Shown here piece by piece: positions 33,807 to 40,118 of a DNA stretch of 40,118 bases. The stretch covers positions 1 through 40,118 of the forward strand of contig JAOUPN010000004.1 of assembly GCA_029879905.1 (NCBI GenBank), read 5' to 3'. Position 1 is the stretch's first letter, and the number at the start of each line of letters is the position of its first letter. The notes beneath the pieces are model-generated. The model had not been told where the DNA came from, did no database searches, and was given only the letters and a program-made list of their open reading frames with translations. Position numbers and translations under genes: made by a program. The DNA is from Nitrospira sp. (lineage in GTDB: Bacteria > Nitrospirota > Nitrospiria > Nitrospirales > Nitrospiraceae).

Positions 33807-34790
33807 CTACCGATCACGGTTCCGCATCATCAAGCCGGTGTTCTTGGCTTGGAGGTCGCGCAGTCGCTTCCAGTCCGCCAACATCGAGCCTGGACCATCT
33901 CGGTCCTCGCCCTCGTCGTCGTCCCGTCCACGCCGCGCTCTCGTGCGGTCTGAGCCTCGCTCGATAACCCCGTCCATCGCTTCCCGATGGCGGTCCTTGT
34001 CCTCTCGAAATTCTCGGCTACTGCGTTTACTGCCTCGTAACATGGTCGCTGCTTCCTCCACGAGTAAACTGACCTGCTCCTCTGACGGCGTACTGCGAAA
34101 CCAGGACTCGTCCTTCTCGCGTGCTACCATCTTCACGAGTCGGAGATCCTCTTTCCGCAACCCTTGTCGATCCAGCTCTTTCAAGGCTTCGGTCTCCGCC
34201 GCCTGCCGCCGCTCTTCCCGAGACCGGATCTCTTGCGAGACCTCCATGGACATATTCCGGCTGATGTCCTGAGCCGATAAGTCCTGATCTTGGTAAATGC
34301 GCGTAACCAGAGCTTCGTACACCTTGGCCGAACGATCCGGATCGTCAGCCGGGATTTTCTTGATCTCGGCTAAGATCGCCTCTTTCGCCAGTCGCGCCCG
34401 CTCAATCGCGGCATTCGTCCGCGCCGAGACTTCTTGGCGCGTCTCCTGCCGGCTTTCGAGACTGGCTAACCGGGCTTGCAGTTCAGCATTCTCGCGTTCC
34501 TGTCTCTCGAGTCTCGCTTGCGTCTTATCCCGTTCTGATTTCAACTCGTCGTAGGCCCGTTCCGCCTTCTCCGAGCGTTTGCCTCTTGGCCGGTCGTCGT
34601 CCAGGTCTTCGTCCTCAAAGTCCTGGCCGTCGACGATGTTCTGCTCGTCCTCGCCCTTCTCGTCTTTCTCATCAGCGACAGCGGACCCGCCTCCAGGCGA
34701 ATCATTCCCGCTGATGCTCAACACCCGAACAGCATGAGCTGGGACCAGCTCAGCGGCGTATCCGGTTATGGCTCGTAACATTTGACTCAT
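33807..34790 (-). CDS. Scaffold-like protein
   Basis: Acidic, highly charged and helical; lies between portal and capsid genes. Confidence 0.6.
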   Translation of the reverse strand: MSQMLRAITGYAAELVPAHAVRVLSISGNDSPGGGSAVADEKDEKGEDEQNIVDGQDFEDEDLDDDRPRGKRSEKAERAYDELKSERDKTQARLERQERENAELQARLASLESRQETRQEVSARTNAAIERARLAKEAILAEIKKIPADDPDRSAKVYEALVTRIYQDQDLSAQDISRNMSMEVSQEIRSREERRQAAETEALKELDRQGLRKEDLRLVKMVAREKDESWFRSTPSEEQVSLLVEEAATMLRGSKRSSREFREDKDRHREAMDGVIERGSDRTRARRGRDDDEGEDRDGPGSMLADWKRLRDLQAKNTGLMMRNRDR

Positions 34791-34855
34791 ATACAGAAAT
34801 CCCCTGTGTCACCGTGGAAGCGGCCCCTATATGGGGCAATCACACGGGTGAATGG

Positions 34856-35014
34856 TTAACAGTCCCCTTTCATCTTCTTCTTCGTCCAGAACGCACTCTT
34901 GATCGGATGCTTCTCGATGACCTTCACGCCAGGATCTTTCCCGCCGTTCGAGTTCTTCGAGGCTTTCGGCATTGGATAGGCCGATTTGTTCATCTTCATA
35001 TCGTCGTACTTCAT
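34856..35014 (-). CDS. Small Lys-rich protein (52 aa)
   Basis: MKYDDMKMNKSAYPMPKASKNSNGGKDPGVKVIEKHPIKSAFWTKKKMKGDC; AAAGGAG SD. Confidence 0.55.
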   Translation of the reverse strand: MKYDDMKMNKSAYPMPKASKNSNGGKDPGVKVIEKHPIKSAFWTKKKMKGDC

Positions 35015-35051
35015 AATGGCTCTCCTTTCCCCTGCCGTCATGCGGCAAGCC

Positions 35052-35354
35052 TTAAATACCCAAGCTCACACGCGCTTTCTGCTGTGCGGCTTTCGCGGCA
35101 ACCTCGTTCACCTGATCCATCGTCTGCCCCATCGCCGTGAGTGTCTCAATGACACCCATCGCCTTGGCTCTGGCCCACAAGACTTCATGATCGCCCGTAT
35201 CCTGAGCCAGGATGAGCTCAATGTACTCTCGGAGCTGATCGCCAAAGGCTTCGACCAACGCCTTTCGACGCGGATCGGTCGGATCATGGAACAACGCACT
35301 CAAGTCCATCCCTTGCCGCTTCTTCGCTAAGCTCTGCACACGCTCGTCGGTCAT
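35052..35354 (-). CDS. Hypothetical helical protein, coupled to portal
   Basis: 100-aa ORF with 4-nt overlap with the portal gene. Confidence 0.6.
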   Translation of the reverse strand: MTDERVQSLAKKRQGMDLSALFHDPTDPRRKALVEAFGDQLREYIELILAQDTGDHEVLWARAKAMGVIETLTAMGQTMDQVNEVAAKAAQQKARVSLGI

Positions 35355-37252
35355 GCTTCCCCTCCCCCACCTAATCCTGCCGCAGCCATGGCTTGCTCGG
35401 CCATTCCTTCCCCTGATCCCGGCGGCATCTCTCCACCTTCCCCACTCATCACTTGACCTGACGGATTCATGCCTTGCCCCTGCATCATCGCCATTTCAGC
35501 TTGCTGTTGAGCCATTTCGGCCTGCATTTCCTCATCGGTCTTAATCGCATCGCTCACGTCCATCGCGGCACCCAGCTTCCGAATCATCACGTTGTCTTTC
35601 GCAAACGGCTGAAACCGTGGCGAATCGGTCAGTTTTACGAGGTTGATGAGCCGATCGACTAACGCCGACTTCGCAAACAAGAGCGAGACCCCTCTGATTT
35701 CAATGTCCGTATCAGCGCGGACGGCCTTCATCCGCTCTTCAGGTGATAGCATGGCAATCTGTTGCAACAACTGTTCGTGCTTCGGTCCCAGCACTTGGAG
35801 ATAGCTGGGGGTATCGTTTGGATCCCAGTAGGTCGTCAGAATGTCTTGCGCCATTTCGATCCAGCCCTCAGCGCCGTGCTCCACATCCCGGCCAATGCCT
35901 TCAAACACGCCCATCGCTTGTTGGGTCTTGAGTTCAACTTCACCCTTCGTGATATTCTTCCGGTCGCCCAGCTCACCCTTGAGGAGCTCCGTGACGAACA
36001 CGCCGTTCTGGTAGAGGTTTCCACTCTCGCCCATCATCTTGTCGAAGACGGCCAGGAAGTCGCCGCCCATTTGGATCTCGGAATACGCCGACCCTTGCGC
36101 CCCTGACCTCTTCTTCTTAACGCAGCCAGGGTAGAGCTCTGTATCGTTCGGGTCCAAGAGCTTCGAGGTGTCGACTTCCATCGCTCCGTTCATAATGAAA
36201 TTCAGCTTGTCTACCGTCATCGAGAGTAGGTTGTTCCGAAACTTCCACATCTTGAGCATGCCTTCGATCAGCGAGTACCCATGGAAGTTCCGAAGGTGCG
36301 GCAAGGCCGCAAATTGATAGATCGGCCAGCGAATCCTGGCAAACTTGGTCGGGACCGGACGTTTAATCACTGTCCGATTCGCCACGGTAAAACGCACGTT
36401 CGGATAGATGAGCTCCCCGTTATGATCGAGCACCCCGCCCCAGAACTCCTTGACAAACACCTGCGGGTTGAATCGGTGGGAGTAGTCGACCAATCCGCGC
36501 TTCCGCTGATCACTCCGTCTGTCCCAGGTCCCTTCATCGCCTTTATCTCGGAGACTCCCTCGGACGTTGGTGTAGAACCCCTTCTTCTCCCCTTCTAAGA
36601 GCGTGTGATACGGCACATAGTCTTGATGAATGCAGAAGAGGCCGGATTGGGCATCGCGAGACATTGCCTCGGGATCGCGCCGAATCTGCCACGGCATGAG
36701 CCGGCTCCAACGTAAGCCTTCGTTCCCATCGGCATCGACGCCCCAAATGCCTTTCATCGCCATGCTGGACCCGATTGAAAAGCTCATTTCCGTCATATCG
36801 GGGAAGTGATGCGTGGCCTTGGTGCGTTTCATCCAGAACCGGAGCGCGTCTTGCCAGAAGTTCGCCTTCGCCATGGCATAGGGGTTATCTTTCTGGTCTG
36901 TGGTCGCATTGATCCATTCCGGCTGATCGACAATAGCCTTCCTGACCAGCATCTTCGCTTGTATCACGGTTTGAAATGGCTCGTTCGTGGTCACCTTGGC
37001 CTGCCAGTCCTCTTTTTGGTTCAGCTCAGGCATTTCCCCTTCGTGAGCACTCCAGAGCTGTTCATCGAGCTTCATGCGCTTCTCTTCGACACGCTCACAA
37101 TGCTTGACCGATTCTTCAAGATATTCGACCAAATGCCCATCGGAGAGTTCATTCGTCTGCTCGTCAAAGAGCTGATCGATCTCTTCATCAGGCAGATCAC
37201 GCAGCTCTTCAATCTGCGCCATTAACTCCGCATCGGTAATGCCAAAGCTCAT
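35351..37252 (-). CDS. Portal protein
   Basis: 633-aa ORF of portal-like size and composition (IRWPIYQFAALPHLRNFHGYSLIEGMLKMWKFRNNLLSMTVDKLNFIMNG; Gln/Met-rich C-terminus); upstream of scaffold and capsid genes. Confidence 0.8.
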   Translation of the reverse strand: MSFGITDAELMAQIEELRDLPDEEIDQLFDEQTNELSDGHLVEYLEESVKHCERVEEKRMKLDEQLWSAHEGEMPELNQKEDWQAKVTTNEPFQTVIQAKMLVRKAIVDQPEWINATTDQKDNPYAMAKANFWQDALRFWMKRTKATHHFPDMTEMSFSIGSSMAMKGIWGVDADGNEGLRWSRLMPWQIRRDPEAMSRDAQSGLFCIHQDYVPYHTLLEGEKKGFYTNVRGSLRDKGDEGTWDRRSDQRKRGLVDYSHRFNPQVFVKEFWGGVLDHNGELIYPNVRFTVANRTVIKRPVPTKFARIRWPIYQFAALPHLRNFHGYSLIEGMLKMWKFRNNLLSMTVDKLNFIMNGAMEVDTSKLLDPNDTELYPGCVKKKRSGAQGSAYSEIQMGGDFLAVFDKMMGESGNLYQNGVFVTELLKGELGDRKNITKGEVELKTQQAMGVFEGIGRDVEHGAEGWIEMAQDILTTYWDPNDTPSYLQVLGPKHEQLLQQIAMLSPEERMKAVRADTDIEIRGVSLLFAKSALVDRLINLVKLTDSPRFQPFAKDNVMIRKLGAAMDVSDAIKTDEEMQAEMAQQQAEMAMMQGQGMNPSGQVMSGEGGEMPPGSGEGMAEQAMAAAGLGGGGEA

Positions 37253-37494
37253 GCCCGGTAGAGCCCTCCCTTGAAATCGCGGTCTAGCTGATCGGCTTGA
37301 GCCGCCTGCCCCAGCTTCCCGAGGTCGATATCGCTAAAACATCCAGTGACAGGGGGATCACCGGCCTGGGATGCGTAATGCACCTTGGCGCAGTTCCGGC
37401 ACTTCACCACTTCCCGACGATCGCCAATGCCACGGACCTCGATATAGCCCTGAATCCACACATGTCGCCCAAGTTCTCGTCGAATCGCTGCCAT
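37249..37494 (-). CDS. Hypothetical small protein with CxxC
   Basis: 81-aa ORF; VVKCRNCAKVHYA. Confidence 0.5.
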   Translation of the reverse strand: MAAIRRELGRHVWIQGYIEVRGIGDRREVVKCRNCAKVHYASQAGDPPVTGCFSDIDLGKLGQAAQADQLDRDFKGGLYRA

Positions 37495-37899
37495 TTAGAC
37501 CGCCTTGACGTTAAAAGGCCGAATCATTGGATCGTCCAGCTTGCCCAAGGTCACGAGGAGCCGACGCCGTAGCACCTCCGGTTGATAGCCCAGCATGTGG
37601 CAGATCCATTCGAAGCTCATCGCTTTTTGTGGGTTACGTTCATCGAGCAGCCATGTCATCGCTTGGCTTTTCTGTAACGAGTACGATTGTCGGGCATGCT
37701 GCCGATACCAGGCCGTCTCCCGCGAGACTGGCTTCTCTAACGGCTTGAATGTTGGCCGCACGAGGATGTCTTTTAAGGCTTGCAGCACCATCGCCGCGAG
37801 TAACAATCGTTCTGGCTCCACTTCCTTTTGTGGATTGCCATAGAAGCACTCACCGAGTTCGGAATCGATCTGAAGCATGTCAACGACATCCTTCTTCAT
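37495..37899 (-). CDS. Hypothetical protein, possible HTH
   Basis: MSFEWICHMLGYQPEVLRRRLL resembles a helix-turn-helix. Confidence 0.45.
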   Translation of the reverse strand: MKKDVVDMLQIDSELGECFYGNPQKEVEPERLLLAAMVLQALKDILVRPTFKPLEKPVSRETAWYRQHARQSYSLQKSQAMTWLLDERNPQKAMSFEWICHMLGYQPEVLRRRLLVTLGKLDDPMIRPFNVKAV

Positions 37900-37905
37900 C
37901 GTGGT

Positions 37906-38196
37906 CTAGTCGGTCGGTGGAGCAGGACGCACGCCGCCATACCGCGGCTCTGTCTTAGCTACCTCGACCCGTTCCTTGCGGACCGGGGGAATCTCAACCT
38001 CGAACTCGACGGCTTTCGCCTTCGTGACAATACGTGTAACTGGTTTGCGCTTCTTAGGAGCAGTCTGCGTCGGTGCCTGAACCGCCTTCACTGGCCTTTT
38101 TGGCGCGGCTTTCGTGGCAACTGGCACAGATCGGCTGAATTGAGTAATCTTGATCTTGTGCGGTTTGGCTTTGGCTGGTACGGCTTTCTTCTTCAT
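37906..38196 (-). CDS. Lys/Pro/Ala-rich basic protein
   Basis: MKKKAVPAKAKPHKIKITQFSR...; start moved from 38250 because the longer ORF would begin inside a terminator-like hairpin. Confidence 0.5.
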   Translation of the reverse strand: MKKKAVPAKAKPHKIKITQFSRSVPVATKAAPKRPVKAVQAPTQTAPKKRKPVTRIVTKAKAVEFEVEIPPVRKERVEVAKTEPRYGGVRPAPPTD

Positions 38197-38214
38197 CAAC
38201 AACCCCATAAACGC

Positions 38215-38259
38215 AAAAACGACCTGCCAGATTCCCCGAAGGGAACCCAACAGGCCGTT
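38215..38259 (-). terminator. Rho-independent-type terminator or attenuator
   Basis: Minus strand AACGGCCTG-tt-GGGTTCCC-TTCG-GGGAATC-tgg-CAGGTCGTT-TTT: 9-bp outer stem (one G.U), inner stem with UUCG loop, U-run. Confidence 0.65.
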
Positions 38260-38289
38260 CCTAGAACAATACGTCTGGATTAGGCTAGC

Positions 38290-38325
38290 TTAGTATTTGG
38301 GCTTTTTGCCTGATTTCTTTTTCAT
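38290..38325 (-). CDS. 11-aa basic peptide MKKKSGKKPKY
   Basis: GAGGAG SD; start overlaps the stop of the upstream ORF (TAATG); followed by a terminator hairpin. Confidence 0.4.
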   Translation of the reverse strand: MKKKSGKKPKY

Positions 38326-38495
38326 TATCGCTCCTCATCTTCCGTGAACCGCTTGACTTTGAACGTATTTACAATCCCACCTGTACCACAACTGATTTCA
38401 AACGTCAATATGACCTTGCCTTGAACGAGCGGGATCATAGCGAATTCCCGCTGAACGCGCTTCAAGAATCGCTCTGGGACTGAGGCGGTAGTCAT
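38325..38495 (-). CDS. Hypothetical 56-aa protein
   Basis: Hand translation: MTTASVPERFLKRVQREFAMIPLVQGKVILTFEISCGTGGIVNTFKVKRFTEDEER*. Not in the ORF track. Confidence 0.5.
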   Translation of the reverse strand: MTTASVPERFLKRVQREFAMIPLVQGKVILTFEISCGTGGIVNTFKVKRFTEDEER

Positions 38496-38497
38496 AA

Positions 38498-38911
38498 CTA
38501 CTTCCTCATCGGCTTAAACCGGTTATCCGCCACCCACACCGTTGAGCCCTTGTGCATCACGGTATTGGAGAGGAGCCGATTGGTGGGGACTCCAGAGGTA
38601 AACGTCGTGACAAGGAACGATCCCGCATCAGAGACGTAGTAGACATACACCGTGCCGTTCGGAGCTGGCATCAGCATGTATTCGTGCGTGCCGTACTGGA
38701 CAGGCAACTGTTGCTGCACAAAGCTGCTCCCGTTCCACTGCCAGCGATAGGCCCCGACCTTATTCGTGGTGAGGAAGACCGGATCGTCCACAATTTCATG
38801 GCCCGTTAGGTGAGAGGGAATCGCAAAGCTAGAGAGAATCGACCCGGCATTGTTTGCGTAGATGTAGACATAGGGCCGGTTAGCTGCTTTAGAGATCGCT
38901 CGAAACGCCAT
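38498..38911 (-). CDS. Hypothetical beta-rich protein with internal repeat
   Basis: RPYVYIYANNAGSILSSF and GTVYVYYVSDAGSFLVTTF resemble each other. Confidence 0.5.
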   Translation of the reverse strand: MAFRAISKAANRPYVYIYANNAGSILSSFAIPSHLTGHEIVDDPVFLTTNKVGAYRWQWNGSSFVQQQLPVQYGTHEYMLMPAPNGTVYVYYVSDAGSFLVTTFTSGVPTNRLLSNTVMHKGSTVWVADNRFKPMRK

Positions 38912-38918
38912 GGCATCC

Positions 38919-39344
38919 TCACGCTACAGGGATATGCTTCCATTCGCAGGCATACACATGCCCTCTCTTCTTATACACGCGAATCTCACGGGGGTCTAGG
39001 CCGACGATGACCATTGCTAGGTCTTTCCCACATCGTTCCAAATCATCTAGTAGCCGACAGTCTTTCACTGACGACGTAGCCCCTTTGGTCGGATGCGAGT
39101 GCACGAGCGCCAACGGTTCGCGATTCTGAATGCCGCAGAGAAAGATGTACTCATGGATGTTGATATGGAACTCATGACAGGGATCGCCAGCGGTATTCGA
39201 TGTTTGATAGAACTTATCTCCACTGAACAACACGCCGCACATTTCCTGCGGAGATGCGTACTCGCTGCGCTGGAAGAGCAGATCAATGAGCGGTTGGCTC
39301 AACTCAACTGACGCAATAGCTCTTGGCTCGCCGCTTGGCGTCAT
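38919..39344 (-). CDS. JAMM/MPN (Mov34-like) metallopeptidase
   Basis: PQEMCGVLF...LVHSHPTKGATSSVKDC: E + HxHP...SxxD metal-binding signature; start at the ATG at 39344 with AGGAGAGG SD. Confidence 0.85.
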   Translation of the reverse strand: MTPSGEPRAIASVELSQPLIDLLFQRSEYASPQEMCGVLFSGDKFYQTSNTAGDPCHEFHINIHEYIFLCGIQNREPLALVHSHPTKGATSSVKDCRLLDDLERCGKDLAMVIVGLDPREIRVYKKRGHVYACEWKHIPVA

Positions 39345-39498
39345 GGTCCTCTCCTGGTATCTCCATTGGACGGCATTCATGCTCCGGGTCGAGCGTACTA
39401 TCTCGCCAGGCCCCACAGGCCGAACAGATACTCAAGGCCCGCTCCTGAGTCAAGGGCTCTAGCGCGAGACGGATGGCTTGCTCAAGATCGTTGTTCAT
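39304..39498 (-). CDS. Small protein with CxxC
   Basis: MNNDLEQAIRLALEPLTQERALSICSACGAWRDSTLDPEHEC...; start trimmed to 39498. Confidence 0.45.
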   Translation of the reverse strand: MNNDLEQAIRLALEPLTQERALSICSACGAWRDSTLDPEHECRPMEIPGEDHDAKRRAKSYCVS

Positions 39499-39838
39499 TC
39501 TGCTTCCGCTCGTCAATCTCCTTGAGACGCACCAGGATGGCGAGCTGATGATACTCCGGGTACCCTTGCACCGCTTCGGCAAAGACCTCTAAGGCGTATA
39601 ACTTCCCCTCATCGAACCCTTGCTTATAGGAAGGGACTTGGTTCACGACTTCCCTTCCGGTCCCCTCCACGGTGGGACAACCAACCCTGGCGGAGGCGCG
39701 ACAATCGTCGACGTCTTCTTGACCCCATCCTGGATATGCAGCACCGCTCGCTGCGTCTCCTTGGGCCTCTTGTGCCCGATTGAGGTAGATTTGAATGACC
39801 CTTCGCTTCTGCTTGGTGCCGAGACGGATCTTGAACAT
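39482..39838 (-). CDS. Hypothetical protein
   Basis: 118-aa ORF in operon context. Confidence 0.45.
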   Translation of the reverse strand: MFKIRLGTKQKRRVIQIYLNRAQEAQGDAASGAAYPGWGQEDVDDCRASARVGCPTVEGTGREVVNQVPSYKQGFDEGKLYALEVFAEAVQGYPEYHQLAILVRLKEIDERKQNEQRS

Positions 39839-39841
39839 CGG

Positions 39842-39982
39842 TTAACACCCCATGAATACATGCCAAATGCCAATAATGACGAGGATCGGAGGCCCCACCA
39901 CCGCCAGGACACCCATCCCTAGGATCCACAAGACGGCGATAGCCGCGAGCACCCATTGAATCGCGTCAGGGACGTGCGGCAT
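39842..39982 (-). CDS. Small membrane protein (46 aa)
   Basis: Hand translation: MPHVPDAIQWVLAAIAVLWILGMGVLAVVGPPILVIIGIWHVFMGC*. Not in the ORF track. Confidence 0.5.
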   Translation of the reverse strand: MPHVPDAIQWVLAAIAVLWILGMGVLAVVGPPILVIIGIWHVFMGC

Positions 39983-39987
39983 GGTCG

Positions 39988-40118
39988 CTAGCCCACATAG
40001 ACTGACGTGAGCATGGTTTGCGTCGATTCGTTCCCGGCTACGTCGTAGGAGGCCACGGTTACCCCGTAGACCGTCTTCCGCCGCACGCTCATCACCAACA
40101 TCATCGACGTTGTTCCAC
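39988..40118 (-). CDS. C-terminal end of an Fn3-like domain protein (partial, 5' end off the right edge)
   Basis: Hand translation: ...SVRRKTVYGVTVASYDVAGNESTQTMLTSVYVG*, typical last strands of a fibronectin-III domain. Confidence 0.5.
   Translation of the reverse strand, partial: GTTSMMLVMSVRRKTVYGVTVASYDVAGNESTQTMLTSVYVG

Noticed and set aside
32892-33953. 353-aa plus-strand ORF
   Set aside because: Antisense to capsid and scaffold genes; shadow-frame composition.
38197-38250. N-terminal extension MGSLRGIWQVVFAFMGLL of the 114-aa ORF
   Set aside because: The start lies within a strong terminator-like hairpin; the internal ATG at 38196 opens the basic protein.
1-40118. CRISPR arrays, tRNA or rRNA genes, integrase, transposases
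   Set aside because: No regularly spaced repeats, no recognisable tRNA/rRNA segments and no integrase/transposase motifs noticed by eye; tRNAscan or similar was not run.

Overview
The window is the late/structural half of a short-tailed (podovirus-like) phage genome. Almost every gene is on the minus strand, so transcription runs right to left. In transcription order the readable modules are: an Fn3-like protein running off the right edge and small accessory ORFs including a JAMM/MPN protein; portal, scaffold-like protein, major capsid protein and head-associated proteins including a beta-helix; a tightly coupled run of four ORFs with Sec-like hydrophobic N-termini, including a 912-aa beta-helix + LamG protein; a lysis/accessory block (SleB-type hydrolase, XhlA-like protein, holin candidate, Tad2/DUF2829 anti-Thoeris homologue, tiny TM ORFs, Rz with embedded Rz1, papain-like protease, membrane-anchored staphylococcal-type nuclease); tail tube/nozzle proteins, a GNAT-like protein and internal-virion candidates including one with a C-terminal S74/ICA-like domain; a 4072-aa polyvalent protein (N6-MTase + SNF2-type helicase, DarB-like) where T7-like phages encode ejection proteins; and an RHH-controlled operon with a coiled-coil protein and a RecB-like nuclease at the left edge. 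The most unusual signals are: (1) a well-formed gene with a strong Shine-Dalgarno nested out of frame inside the 12.2-kb giant ORF, with a clear codon-position (GC3) swap; (2) the cluster of secreted-looking proteins inside the structural operon; (3) a Tad2 homologue bracketed by 20-bp direct repeats that each supply the RBS/start of a tiny TM ORF; (4) a membrane-anchored SNase next to a papain-like protease. All family calls were made by eye from motifs; no database search was run.
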